A stretch of 64,000 nt of DNA from the NCBI RefSeq assembly GCF_017377575.1, contig NZ_JAFREM010000025.1, positions 62,001 through 126,000 of the forward strand, in the 5' to 3' direction. A program made the translations under genes and the position numbers. How positions within the stretch are numbered: position 1 is the first letter of the stretch; each line of letters starts with the position of its first letter. Positions 9,404 through 17,719 of the stretch are shown here, in pieces. This stretch comes from Candidatus Enterococcus moelleringii. Its GTDB lineage: Bacteria > Bacillota > Bacilli > Lactobacillales > Enterococcaceae. The notes under the pieces were generated by a model, which worked only from the letters and a program-made list of their open reading frames with translations, did no database searches and was not told the DNA's origin.

Positions 9404-9432
9404 GTTTGCTGAATATAACAAGGATGGTATAC
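9404..9432 (+). promoter_or_regulatory. probable sigma-A promoter of the phosphoglucomutase gene
   Basis: A -35 like TTTGCT is separated by 17 bases from the -10 TATACT, about 35 bases upstream of the chosen start codon. The -35 element is weak. Confidence 0.45.
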
Positions 9433-9467
9433 TTAAAAGGTAAGAAAAAATGAAAGAGGTGTTCTTC

Positions 9468-11183
9468 ATGTCTTGGGAACAAGTGTATGAACAATGGATG
9501 AATTCCGACAAACTGGATGAAAAAATGCAAGAGGGATTAAAAGCGCTTAATGAAAACGCTGAATTAAAACAAGATGCTTTTTACACATCTTTAGAATTCG
9601 GTACAGCTGGAATGCGGGGAATATTAGGACCTGGAACCAATCGTATGAATATTTTTACGATTCGCCAGGCAACAGAAGGTTTAGCTCGCTTTATGGATAC
9701 GCAGGACGAGGAAACAAAAAAACGCGGGGTAGCGATTGCTTATGATTCTCGTCATATGTCTCCTGAATTTTCGATGGAAGCGGCTAGAACATTAGCTGCT
9801 CATGGTATTCCTTCGTATGTATTTGAAAGTCTACGACCAACTCCTGAGCTTTCTTTTGCAGTACGTCATTTGAATGCATTTACTGGTATTATGATCACAG
9901 CTTCTCATAACCCGGCTGAATACAATGGCTACAAAGTATATGGAGAAGACGGGGGACAAATGCCGCCAGAAGATGCGGATGCATTGACTGAATTTGTTCG
10001 TTCAGTTGAAAATCCATTGGAAGTTGAAGTTTTAGCTGACGAAAACAGTGAGTTGATTACCATTATTGGTGAAGAAGTAGATGCTGCTTATTTAGAAGAA
10101 ATCAAGGCAGTCACTATTGATCATGAATTAGTAAAAGAAATGGGTAAAAACCTTAAATTAGTTTACACGCCACTGCACGGTACAGGAACGATGCTAGGTG
10201 AAAAAGCGCTAAAACAAGCAGGCTTTGAACAATATATGCTGGTTCCTGAACAAGCAGTTGCCGATCCTGATTTTTCTACGGTTAAATCACCAAACCCAGA
10301 AGAGCATTCAGCCTTTGAATACGCGATCAAATTAGGCGAAAAAGAAGGCGCTGATTTATTGATTGCTACTGATCCAGATGCGGACCGTTTGGGTGCAGCC
10401 GTACGTATGCCAAATGGTGAATACCAAGTATTAACCGGAAATCAAATTGGTGCTATTTTGATTCGCTATATTTTAGAAGCCCACAAACAAGCTGGCGACT
10501 TGCCAGAAAACGCGGCTGTTTTAAAATCAATCGTTTCTAGTGAGCTGCCAACAGCAATTGCCAAAGCCTACAACACCGAAATGGTGGATGTCTTAACCGG
10601 CTTTAAATTTATTGCAGAAAAAATCCAACAGTATGAAGAAGATGGTTCTCATACCTTCATGTTTGGTTTTGAAGAAAGCTATGGCTATTTGATCAAGCCA
10701 TTTGTTCGCGACAAAGATGCGATCCAAGCATTGCTTTTACTAGCTGAAGTGGCTGCTTATTATAAGAAGCAAGACAAAACTTTATATGATGGCTTGCAGG
10801 AAATCTTTGAAGAACATGGCTACTTTGCTGAAAAAACGATCTCTGTTACCTTAAGCGGAGCAGAAGGTGCTGCGAAGATCAAAGAAATTCTAGAAGGTCT
10901 GCGCAACCAAGCACCAACAGAGTTTGCGGATGTACCAGTTGTATTGACCGAAGATTATTTGGCGCAACAAGCTACTGATAATAAAGGAACAAGTACACCA
11001 ATTGATATGCCTTCTTCTAATGTGTTGAAATATACCTTAGAGGATGAAACTTGGTTGGCGATCCGACCTTCCGGTACTGAACCAAAAATTAAATTCTATA
11101 TTGGAGTAAAAGGAGCTTCCGAAGAAGAAGCGGCTGACAAATTAGTCGCTTTTGAGAAAGCTATTCGTCAAATTACAGAGTAG
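9468..11183 (+). CDS. pgcA: phosphoglucomutase (alpha-D-phosphohexomutase family)
   Basis: This enzyme interconverts glucose-1-phosphate and glucose-6-phosphate, feeding cell-wall polysaccharide and UDP-glucose synthesis. It has 571 residues from the ATG at 9468, chosen because AAAGAGGTG lies six bases upstream; the frame extends to 9450 without a site. Visible motifs are TASHNPAEYNGYK with the phosphorylated Ser146, the metal loop ATDPDADRLG, the sugar loop GFEESYG and the phosphate-binding RPSGTEPK near the C-terminus. The length matches the PgcA/Pgm2 branch rather than the shorter PNGM/GlmM enzymes. An ArsR regulator follows 14 bases after the stop. Confidence 0.94.
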   Translation: MSWEQVYEQWMNSDKLDEKMQEGLKALNENAELKQDAFYTSLEFGTAGMRGILGPGTNRMNIFTIRQATEGLARFMDTQDEETKKRGVAIAYDSRHMSPEFSMEAARTLAAHGIPSYVFESLRPTPELSFAVRHLNAFTGIMITASHNPAEYNGYKVYGEDGGQMPPEDADALTEFVRSVENPLEVEVLADENSELITIIGEEVDAAYLEEIKAVTIDHELVKEMGKNLKLVYTPLHGTGTMLGEKALKQAGFEQYMLVPEQAVADPDFSTVKSPNPEEHSAFEYAIKLGEKEGADLLIATDPDADRLGAAVRMPNGEYQVLTGNQIGAILIRYILEAHKQAGDLPENAAVLKSIVSSELPTAIAKAYNTEMVDVLTGFKFIAEKIQQYEEDGSHTFMFGFEESYGYLIKPFVRDKDAIQALLLLAEVAAYYKKQDKTLYDGLQEIFEEHGYFAEKTISVTLSGAEGAAKIKEILEGLRNQAPTEFADVPVVLTEDYLAQQATDNKGTSTPIDMPSSNVLKYTLEDETWLAIRPSGTEPKIKFYIGVKGASEEEAADKLVAFEKAIRQITE

Positions 11184-11197
11184 AAGAGAGGCTTAGA

Positions 11198-11488
11198 ATG
11201 AACACACAAGAAACTGAAATTCAAGCCGTGAGTCAGTTGTTCAAGGTGTTGAGCGATCCCACTCGTTTACGAATTTTATTGTATTTGAAGCAAGGCGAAC
11301 GAAATGTCTCTTCCATCAGTGAAAACTTGGCAATGGAGCAGTCAGCTGTTTCTCACCAATTGAAGCTGTTGCGGGACAATCGTTTAGTCAAAGCGCGGCG
11401 CGACGGTAAAGCAATGTTATATAGTTTAGATGACCATCATGTCCTAGACATCTTGGATCAAACCTTCCGTCACGTTTCTCATCATTAA
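11198..11488 (+). CDS. ArsR/SmtB-family metal sensor, CzrA-like
   Basis: This is a 96-residue winged-helix repressor. The recognition region is MEQSAVSHQLKLLRDNRLVKARRDG (residues 46-70). The C-terminal helix has Asp79, His81, His92 and His95, exactly the D-x-H-(10)-H-x2-H spacing of the alpha-5 zinc/cobalt site in CzrA and SmtB; no alpha-3 cysteine site is present. This supports a Zn/Co-responsive repressor of an efflux gene. No efflux gene lies in the window: the gene follows pgcA by 14 bases and is closed by a terminator, so its target is elsewhere. The metal assignment is inference from the ligands. Confidence 0.85.
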   Translation: MNTQETEIQAVSQLFKVLSDPTRLRILLYLKQGERNVSSISENLAMEQSAVSHQLKLLRDNRLVKARRDGKAMLYSLDDHHVLDILDQTFRHVSHH

Positions 11489-11493
11489 GTCAG

Positions 11494-11536
11494 CTAGTGA
11501 TTTTCCACTTTTCTTGGAAAATCACTAGTTTTTTTT
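11494..11536 (+). terminator. Rho-independent terminator of pgcA-arsR
   Basis: A perfect 13-bp stem CTAGTGATTTTCC / GGAAAATCACTAG is followed by eight T residues, just after the regulator stop codon. Confidence 0.94.
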
Positions 11537-11622
11537 GGCTATTTTGGTTATACTAAGACACAAACTATATTAAAATATGATGAAACACATTTAATCTTTG
11601 TGCAATCATTTGGAGGCGAATT

Positions 11623-12912
11623 ATGGAGAAACCAGTTAAAGTAGGTTTATTAGGTTTAGGCGTCGTAGGTACTGGCGTTTTAGAGATTCTGGCAGACCAT
11701 CAGGAGAAAATTGAAAAGAGTATTGGATGTCCGTTAACTGTAGCAAAAGCGTTAGTTCGCCCAACAGAAGACAAAGAGAATTTAGCGAAAAAATACAATC
11801 TTCAATTGGTTCATGAATTGACCGATATCATTGAAGATCCTGAGATTGACATTGTAGTGGAAGTGATGGGTCGGATTGAACCCGCGAAGACCTTCATCTC
11901 AGAAGCTCTAAAAGCTGGCAAGCACGTGGTTACAGCTAACAAAGATTTGTTAGCACAGCACGGCAGCGAATTAGCGTCTTTAGCTCATGAGCAAAAACGC
12001 AACTTATATTATGAAGCAAGTGTTGCTGGCGGGATTCCTATTTTACGTACGATTGCCAACAGCTTAGCTGCTGATGATATTCAAGAAGTACTGGGAATTG
12101 TCAATGGAACAACCAACTATATGCTGACTAAAATGGTCACCGAACAAATGGACTATGATACAGCCTTGAAGCAAGCGCAAGAATTAGGTTTTGCGGAAAG
12201 TGATCCAACGAATGACGTGGACGGTATCGACGCAGCGTATAAGATGGTCATTTTAAGTAAATTTGCTTTTGGTATGACAATTACGATGGATCAAGTGAAA
12301 GTCAAAGGCATCCGCGGCTTGTCTGGAAAAGATGTAACTGCAGCGGATCAATTAGGTTACACTGTGAAGCTTATCGGTTCTACAGTGAAGAAAAATGGCA
12401 GTATTGCGGCTGAAGTCGGTCCAGTATTGGTTCCAAGTGATCATCCATTAGCTTCTATTCATAACGAGTTTAATGCTGTTTTCGTGAAAAGCTCAGGAAT
12501 TGGTGAATCAATGTATTACGGGCCTGGTGCCGGATCAAGACCGACAGCGACTAGTATCGTAGCCGATTTAATGACTATCGTGAACAAAATTCAATTAGGT
12601 ACAATTGGCCATCGCTTCAGCGAATATACTCAACCGACTCAATTGACACCGCCGGAAGAAATTGTCAGCAAATACTTCCTATCATTGAAAATGCCTGATG
12701 AAACGGGTCAGTTTTTGCAACTAGCAGAAATTATGGCTAATGCTGGAGCTGGACTTGAGCAGGTAGTTCAGGAAAAAGCGACAGTAGAAAATGCTCGCGT
12801 TGTCGTAATTACTCACAAAATGTCTGAAACAACAATGAGCCAAATTCAAAAAGATATTGCCGAAAAAACCAATTTTGAACTGTTATCAACAATGAAAGTA
12901 ATGGGGGAATAG
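11623..12912 (+). CDS. hom: homoserine dehydrogenase
   Basis: This enzyme reduces aspartate semialdehyde to homoserine, the branch point to threonine and methionine. The 429 residues carry the N-terminal nucleotide-binding motif GLGVVGTGV (11-19), the central catalytic region [18 protein letters not shown] and a C-terminal ACT domain (about 350-429), the usual seat of threonine feedback. The start ATG follows TTGGAGGC. It begins the hom-thrC-thrB operon; thrC starts five bases after the stop. The roughly 85-base leader shows no T-box or terminator, so the operon appears to lack the kind of leader seen in front of metY. Confidence 0.96.
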   Translation: MEKPVKVGLLGLGVVGTGVLEILADHQEKIEKSIGCPLTVAKALVRPTEDKENLAKKYNLQLVHELTDIIEDPEIDIVVEVMGRIEPAKTFISEALKAGKHVVTANKDLLAQHGSELASLAHEQKRNLYYEASVAGGIPILRTIANSLAADDIQEVLGIVNGTTNYMLTKMVTEQMDYDTALKQAQELGFAESDPTNDVDGIDAAYKMVILSKFAFGMTITMDQVKVKGIRGLSGKDVTAADQLGYTVKLIGSTVKKNGSIAAEVGPVLVPSDHPLASIHNEFNAVFVKSSGIGESMYYGPGAGSRPTATSIVADLMTIVNKIQLGTIGHRFSEYTQPTQLTPPEEIVSKYFLSLKMPDETGQFLQLAEIMANAGAGLEQVVQEKATVENARVVVITHKMSETTMSQIQKDIAEKTNFELLSTMKVMGE

Positions 12913-12917
12913 CCACT

Positions 12918-13976
12918 ATGTACGAAGGATTATTAAAACAATACAAAGAATATTTACCAATCACTGATAAAACACCAATGCTGTCTCTAGCTGAAGGGAA
13001 TACTCCGCTGATTCCATTGCACAATTTGTCTAAAGAATTAGGTATCACACTATACGGTAAATATGAAGGCTTGAACCCGACTGGATCATTTAAAGATCGT
13101 GGAATGGTGATGGCTGTCGCTAAAGCAGTGGAAGACGGAGCTAAAGCAATCATCTGTGCTTCAACTGGGAATACTAGTGCGGCGGCAGCAGCTTATGCAA
13201 CTCGCGCCGGTATCAAAGCTTATGTAGTTATTCCAGATGGCAAAATTGCTATGGGTAAATTAGCTCAAGCGATCATCTACGGAGCAGACATTATTTCAAT
13301 TCCTGGAAACTTTGATGAAGCGTTAAAGGCAGTACGAGACATCGCTGAAACTGAGGCTGTGGCTTTGGTGAACTCAGTGAATCCTTACCGTTTAGAAGGT
13401 CAAAAAACAGCCGCCTTTGAAATTTGCGAACAGTTAGAAAAAGCACCAGATGTTTTAGCGATTCCTGTTGGCAATGCTGGAAATATCTCAGCTTATTGGA
13501 AAGGATTCAAAGAATGGCATGAAGTCAAAGGGACTGATTTGCCGCGTATGCACGGCTTTGAAGCTGAAGGAGCTGCAGCAATCGTTCGCGGCGAAGTGAT
13601 CGAACAGCCGGAAACCGTTGCTACAGCAATCCGAATCGGTAATCCAGCCAGCTGGAAATTAGCCGAAGCAGCTAGAGATGAATCTAATGGACACATCGAT
13701 GCCGTAACTGACGAAGAAATTTTAAATGCCTATCGTAAAGTTGCCGCACAAGACGGCGTCTTTGTTGAACCAGGATCAGCAGCATCACTTGCTGGAATTA
13801 TTCAACATGTGAAGAGCGGCAAAATCAAGCAAGGTGAAACCGTAGTAGCAATCTTTACTGGTAACGGCTTGAAGGATCCAGATACAGCGATTAATGCAAC
13901 GGATGTAAAAATCAGCAAAATGAGCGATTTAGAAGACATGCGTCAACACCTGAAAGAAGGAGTGGCGAAACTATGA
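12918..13976 (+). CDS. thrC: threonine synthase
   Basis: This PLP enzyme converts O-phosphohomoserine to threonine. The 352 residues match the short Bacillus-type ThrC. The PLP lysine is Lys59 in [11 protein letters not shown]. The Ser/Thr phosphate-binding loop [13 protein letters not shown] and the C-terminal VEPGSAAS complete the type II PLP fold. It lies between hom and thrB, and thrB begins inside its last codons (ATGA overlap), indicating translational coupling. Confidence 0.95.
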   Translation: MYEGLLKQYKEYLPITDKTPMLSLAEGNTPLIPLHNLSKELGITLYGKYEGLNPTGSFKDRGMVMAVAKAVEDGAKAIICASTGNTSAAAAAYATRAGIKAYVVIPDGKIAMGKLAQAIIYGADIISIPGNFDEALKAVRDIAETEAVALVNSVNPYRLEGQKTAAFEICEQLEKAPDVLAIPVGNAGNISAYWKGFKEWHEVKGTDLPRMHGFEAEGAAAIVRGEVIEQPETVATAIRIGNPASWKLAEAARDESNGHIDAVTDEEILNAYRKVAAQDGVFVEPGSAASLAGIIQHVKSGKIKQGETVVAIFTGNGLKDPDTAINATDVKISKMSDLEDMRQHLKEGVAKL

Positions 13977-14836
13977 AAATCCGCGTTCCTGCTACAAGTG
14001 CCAACCTAGGCCCAGGCTTTGACTCTTGCGGGATCGCGCTTTCACAATATTTAGTGATTGAGATTGCTTCAGCAAGTCCCGAGTGGGTAGTAGAGCATGA
14101 CTTGTCTGACTCGATTCCCCGCGATGAAAGCAACCTGCTGATTCAAACAGCGTTGAAGCTGGTACCGGATTTAACACCTCATCGGATTAAAATGTCAACG
14201 GATATTCCAGTAGCCCGTGGTTTGGGCAGCAGTTCTTCAGTAATCGTAGCAGGAATTGAATTGGCGAATCGCTTGGGGAATTTGAATTTGTCGATTCGTG
14301 AGAAATTAGAAATCGCTACAGAGATTGAAGGTCATCCGGATAATGTAGCACCAGCGATTTGCGGCAGCTTTGTGGTTGCCAGTTATGCCGATGAAGAAGT
14401 GGAGTATGTAAAACATCATTTTCCAGAATGCGATGTAGTGGCCTTTATTCCAAGTGAAGAGCTGCTGACATCTGCTAGTCGTGGTGTTTTGCCTAACGAA
14501 TTTTCGTATCAAGAAGCAGTTAAAGCAAGCTCAATTGCTAATGTGATGATTGCAGCCGTGTTGAATGGTAATCTACCTTTAGCCGGCAAGATGATGGAAA
14601 AAGACTTGTTCCATGAAAAGCATCGTAAGCATTTAGTTCCGCATTTGGCTGAAATTCGTTCAATCACGCAGGAAATGGGCGGCTACGGCAGCTATTTAAG
14701 TGGTGCCGGACCAACCGTGTTGACTTTATTAGCTCCAGACAAGTCAGAGCAGATTGCTGAACGCTTGAAGGAGTTGGACAGCAACGCTCGGGTAGAAATA
14801 TTAGCAATTGATCAAGAAGGATTACAAGTATACTAA
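13973..14836 (+). CDS. thrB: homoserine kinase
   Basis: This GHMP-family kinase phosphorylates homoserine with ATP, supplying thrC. The 287 residues show the N-terminal [12 protein letters not shown] (6-17), the ATP-binding loop [12 protein letters not shown] (79-90) and the C-terminal GAGPTV motif. It overlaps thrC by four bases. The last codons (GTA TAC TAA) also form a TATACT box that may be the -10 of the following T-box transcript. No terminator lies between thrB and that T-box, so read-through from the threonine operon would also enter the methionine leader. Confidence 0.95.
   Translation: MKIRVPATSANLGPGFDSCGIALSQYLVIEIASASPEWVVEHDLSDSIPRDESNLLIQTALKLVPDLTPHRIKMSTDIPVARGLGSSSSVIVAGIELANRLGNLNLSIREKLEIATEIEGHPDNVAPAICGSFVVASYADEEVEYVKHHFPECDVVAFIPSEELLTSASRGVLPNEFSYQEAVKASSIANVMIAAVLNGNLPLAGKMMEKDLFHEKHRKHLVPHLAEIRSITQEMGGYGSYLSGAGPTVLTLLAPDKSEQIAERLKELDSNARVEILAIDQEGLQVY
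14808..14834 (+). promoter_or_regulatory. candidate promoter of the met leader, overlapping the thrB stop
   Basis: TATACT at 14829-14834 overlaps the thrB stop codon, with ATTGAT 16 bases upstream as a -35. A start near 14841 would put the T-box at the very 5' end of the transcript. There is no other room for a promoter upstream of the T-box. Confidence 0.4.
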
Positions 14837-14840
14837 GTAA

Positions 14841-15098
14841 ATACAATGCGTTGATGAGAAGAGTATAGATGAATAAGGATTCAAAGAGAGCTTCGGCAGC
14901 TGAAAAGAAGCATTCCTTATCTTTTAGAAGATGGTCTTGGAGCATAAAATGATGAAGCGAGTAATCATTTGCGGGTTGGCCCGTTACAGCTTTTCAGTAA
15001 ATAGATTGCTGAGTAAGATTGGTCACGGACCAATGAAAAAAGGTGGTACCACGAAACTTTCGTCCTTTCCTAACAGAAGGACGGAAGTTTTTTTTGCC
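14841..15098 (+). ncRNA. T-box riboswitch, probably tRNA-Met specific
   Basis: A T-box leader is clear from the conserved AAAAAAGGTGGTACCACG block at 15036-15053 followed by a terminator whose stem (15055-15097) competes with the antiterminator. The start near GATGAGAAGAGTA is typical of Stem I. A likely specifier is ATG at 14949-14951 in the 3' side of Stem I. The variable base of the TGGT bulge predicts discriminator A, as in tRNA-Met. Downstream genes are metY and metA, which fits methionine. T-box identity is seen directly; the Met specificity is inference. Confidence 0.88.
15055..15097 (+). terminator. T-box terminator hairpin
   Basis: AACTTTCGTCCTT pairs with AAGGACGGAAGTT, followed by eight T residues. 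Its 5' arm begins just after the T-box sequence, as expected for the antiterminator/terminator switch. Confidence 0.9.
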
Positions 15099-15246
15099 AG
15101 TTCCACTTTTTACAGTTTATAAAATTAGTTGATCAGATCATTAAGCTTTAGCTAGTAACAAGCCTGAACTGCTTAGTGGAATGGTATGCGTACGAGAATA
15201 AAGTGAATTTTTGTAGAAAATTCACTACCGCAATAAGGAGTTAGCT
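15096..15246 (+). repeat. tandem structured leader unit 1 (151 bases)
   Basis: This is the first of two tandem, mostly identical units directly after the T-box terminator. Inside it TTCCACT (15101-15107) pairs with AGTGGAA (15175-15181), and AGTTGAT (15127-15133) pairs with ATTAAGCT (15140-15147, one bulge, two wobbles). GTGAATTTT (15203-15211) pairs with AAAATTCAC (15217-15225). It contains a six-codon frame ATG-GTA-TGC-GTA-CGA-GAA-TAA at 15181-15201. It matches no riboswitch consensus I know. No T run follows its hairpins. Function is unknown. Confidence 0.75.
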
Positions 15247-15401
15247 GCCAGTTCCACTTTTCACAATTTATAAAAGCAGCTGATTAGATCATCAAGCTTT
15301 AACTAGTAACAAGCCCGAACCGCTTAGTGGAATGGTAAGCGTACGAGAATAGAACTGATTTTTCCTGTTCTTGGAAAAATCAATCCCTAGGGGAGCTATC
15401 T
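15247..15401 (+). repeat. tandem structured leader unit 2 (155 bases)
   Basis: This is the second copy, beginning with the same GCCAGTTCCACTTTT. The outer stem (15252-15258 with 15326-15332) is identical to that of unit 1. The inner hairpin (15278-15284 with 15291-15298) has two changes that turn wobble pairs into Watson-Crick pairs. The 3' hairpin has a different sequence, GATTTTTCC / GGAAAAATC (15357-15365, 15373-15381), yet is again a perfect 9-bp stem. The six-codon frame is kept as ATG-GTA-AGC-GTA-CGA-GAA-TAG at 15332-15352. A partial third start, GCTAACTCC, follows at 15402. The metY start is 84 bases downstream. Confidence 0.75.
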
Positions 15402-15485
15402 GCTAACTCCATTCATCAACAAACAAAAAAATGTAAATTAGTATTAATAAATATATCACCAACCAAAACTTAGGAGGAAATCAAA

Positions 15486-16757
15486 ATGGAATTTGAAACA
15501 AAATGTCTGCATGCTGGCTACACCCCTGGGAATGGAGAACCGCGTGTTTTACCAATTACCCAAAGTACCACTTATACGTATGATTCAACTGAAGAAATCG
15601 GAAAGTTGTTCGATTTAGAAAAAAGCGGCTATTTCTACACGCGTTTAGCTAACCCGACTACGGGAGCAGTGGAAGAAAAATTGGCAGCGCTGGAAAAAGG
15701 AGTAGGAGCATTATGCACCGCTTCTGGTCAAGCGGCTACTTTCTACGCAATCTTGAATATTTTAGAATCCGGTGATCACTTTATTTCGTCTTCCTACATT
15801 TACGGCGGCACATTTAACCTGTTTGCCCACACCTTGCGTAAGATGGGTATTGAAGTAACCTTTGTTGATCAAAATGCTTCATTGGAAGAATTGAAAAAGG
15901 CTGCAAAACCTAACACTAAAGCAATTTTTGCTGAAACGATTGCGAATCCGGCTTTACATGTCTTGGACATTGAGAAATTTGCTCAATTAGCGAAAGCACT
16001 AGATGTCCCATTTTTGATTGATAATACTTTTGCTACGCCGTATTACTGCAATCCTGTTGATTTTGGTGCGGACATTGTAATTCACAGTACGACAAAATAT
16101 TTAGATGGTCATGCCGTTCAAACCGGGGGTGTGATTATTGATGGCGGTAAATTTAACTGGAACAATGGAAAATTCCCGCAATTATCTGAACCGGACGAAA
16201 CCTATCATGGTCTAGTTTATACTGAAGCATTTGGAGCCGCGGCCTATATTACAAAAGCTCGAGTACAGTTAATGCGCGACTTAGGAGCAACACCTTCACC
16301 ACAAAATTCTTTCTTATTAAATTTGGGAATTGAAACCTTGGCAGTACGGATGGAGCGTCATTTCCAAAATGCTTTAGCAGTTGCTGAATTTCTAACTGAA
16401 CAGGCTGCGGTAAAAAAAGTGACTTATCCAGGACTTAAACAAGATAAAAATTATGAAATGGCCCAAAAATACGTTCCTAATGGTTTATGCGGCGTGATTT
16501 CTTTTGAAATCGCTGCAGGTAAAGAAGTGGCAGCTAAGTGGCTGGATTCCTTACAGATGGTTTCGTTAGAGGTGCATGTGGCAGATATCCGTACTTGTGC
16601 CTTGCATCCAGCATCTTCGACTCATCGTCAATTAAATGATGAAGAGCTGGCTCAAGCGGGGATTTCTCCTGGATTGGTTCGTTTGTCTTGCGGAATCGAA
16701 AATGTGAATGATATTATAGCTGATCTGAAGCAAGCCTTTGAACAATTGGAGGGTTAG
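15486..16757 (+). CDS. metY: O-acetylhomoserine sulfhydrylase
   Basis: This PLP enzyme of the Cys/Met metabolism family makes homocysteine from O-acetylhomoserine and sulfide. The 423 residues match the longer OAH sulfhydrylase branch rather than MetB/MetC of about 380. The PLP lysine is Lys204 in IHSTTKYLDGH; also visible are YTRLANPTTGAVEEKLAALE and the C-terminal VRLSCGIENVNDIIADL. The ATG follows a strong TAGGAGG site. It is preceded by the T-box and the tandem leader units and is followed two bases later by metA. Together they give a direct-sulfhydrylation route. Confidence 0.93.
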   Translation: MEFETKCLHAGYTPGNGEPRVLPITQSTTYTYDSTEEIGKLFDLEKSGYFYTRLANPTTGAVEEKLAALEKGVGALCTASGQAATFYAILNILESGDHFISSSYIYGGTFNLFAHTLRKMGIEVTFVDQNASLEELKKAAKPNTKAIFAETIANPALHVLDIEKFAQLAKALDVPFLIDNTFATPYYCNPVDFGADIVIHSTTKYLDGHAVQTGGVIIDGGKFNWNNGKFPQLSEPDETYHGLVYTEAFGAAAYITKARVQLMRDLGATPSPQNSFLLNLGIETLAVRMERHFQNALAVAEFLTEQAAVKKVTYPGLKQDKNYEMAQKYVPNGLCGVISFEIAAGKEVAAKWLDSLQMVSLEVHVADIRTCALHPASSTHRQLNDEELAQAGISPGLVRLSCGIENVNDIIADLKQAFEQLEG

Positions 16758-16759
16758 TC

Positions 16760-17698
16760 ATGCCGATTCGTTTAGAGCCGGACTTTCCGGCTACAAAAGT
16801 TTTAGAAGGTGAAGATATTTTTGCGATTGATAATCAACGGGCGAACCAGCAGGATATTCGCCCGCTGAAATTATTAATCTTGAATTTGATGCCCAATAAA
16901 ATAGTTACGGAGATTCAATTACTGCGTCTAATTAGTCAAAGCCCAATGCAAATCGATGTCGACTTCATGAAGGTAGCTTCTCATGAGCATCGGAATACGA
17001 GTAAAACTCATTTGGAGAAATATTATTTAGAATTTTCTTCTATTAAGGATACTTGTTACGATGGCTTGATTATTACGGGAGCCCCGATTGAGAAGTTGCC
17101 TTTTGAAGAGGTGGACTACTGGGAAGAATTGACAGCCATCATGTCTTGGAGTCAAACACATGTGACTTCAGTGATTCATATTTGCTGGGGTGCGCAAGCA
17201 GGGATGTACTACCATTATGGAATTGATAAAGTGATGTATGAAGAGAAGCTGTTTGGAATCTTCACACAAAAGCTGCTGACGAAGCATCGTTTATTCCGCG
17301 GCTTCGATGATGTCTTTTGGATGCCGCAATCTCGCTATACCGGCATTAATGAAGCACAAATTGCAGCTAGCACACTTGAAGTTATTGCTCAGGATGATCA
17401 GGGGGCTTCCACCATCTTGCTCTCAGAGGACGGCCACAACGCCTTTTTGTTGGGCCACTTTGAGTATGACTCTGGTACATTAGAAGGCGAGTATTTGCGA
17501 GATTTGGATAAAGGACTCGACACACAAAAACCGGAAAATTATTATTTGTCCTCCGATGAGAAGGTGACGAATCGCTGGCGGGCTCATGCTTATCTCTTCT
17601 TCCATAATTGGATTAACGATGTTTATCAGACAACGCCATATGAACTAGATAAAATTGTAGAAATTCAGTCAAATAAAAACAGCGGCTTAGGTTCTTAA
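16760..17698 (+). CDS. metA: homoserine O-acetyltransferase (MetA type)
   Basis: This enzyme acylates homoserine, the committing step to methionine. The 312 residues match the MetA/HTS fold, a glutamine-amidotransferase-like enzyme: catalytic Cys142 in HICWGAQAG, with His233 and Glu235 in GHFEYD. Position 111 is Glu (APIEKLP). In this family Glu at 111 is associated with acetyl-CoA use and Gly with succinyl-CoA, which fits the neighbouring OAH sulfhydrylase. It follows metY by two bases in the same transcript. The terminator stem overlaps its last codons. Confidence 0.94.
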   Translation: MPIRLEPDFPATKVLEGEDIFAIDNQRANQQDIRPLKLLILNLMPNKIVTEIQLLRLISQSPMQIDVDFMKVASHEHRNTSKTHLEKYYLEFSSIKDTCYDGLIITGAPIEKLPFEEVDYWEELTAIMSWSQTHVTSVIHICWGAQAGMYYHYGIDKVMYEEKLFGIFTQKLLTKHRLFRGFDDVFWMPQSRYTGINEAQIAASTLEVIAQDDQGASTILLSEDGHNAFLLGHFEYDSGTLEGEYLRDLDKGLDTQKPENYYLSSDEKVTNRWRAHAYLFFHNWINDVYQTTPYELDKIVEIQSNKNSGLGS

Positions 17699-17717
17699 AC
17701 CTAGGTCGCTGTTTTAT
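17676..17717. terminator. bidirectional terminator between metA and the PPDK regulator
   Basis: AAAACAGCG..., TAGGTT and their complements AACCTA... and CGCTGTTTT form a long hairpin with T runs on both strands. It overlaps the metA stop and ends two bases before the minus-strand stop at 17720, so it can serve both converging genes. Confidence 0.85.
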
Positions 17718-17719
17718 CC

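Noticed and set aside
14931-15122. 63-codon open frame on the plus strand
   Set aside because: It lies wholly inside the T-box leader and its terminator; no ribosome site or family similarity.
15096-15401. CRISPR array or SAM-type riboswitch as explanation of the tandem units
   Set aside because: There are only two units of over 150 bases with no short repeat-spacer pattern, and the SAM-I and SMK signature blocks I remember are absent.
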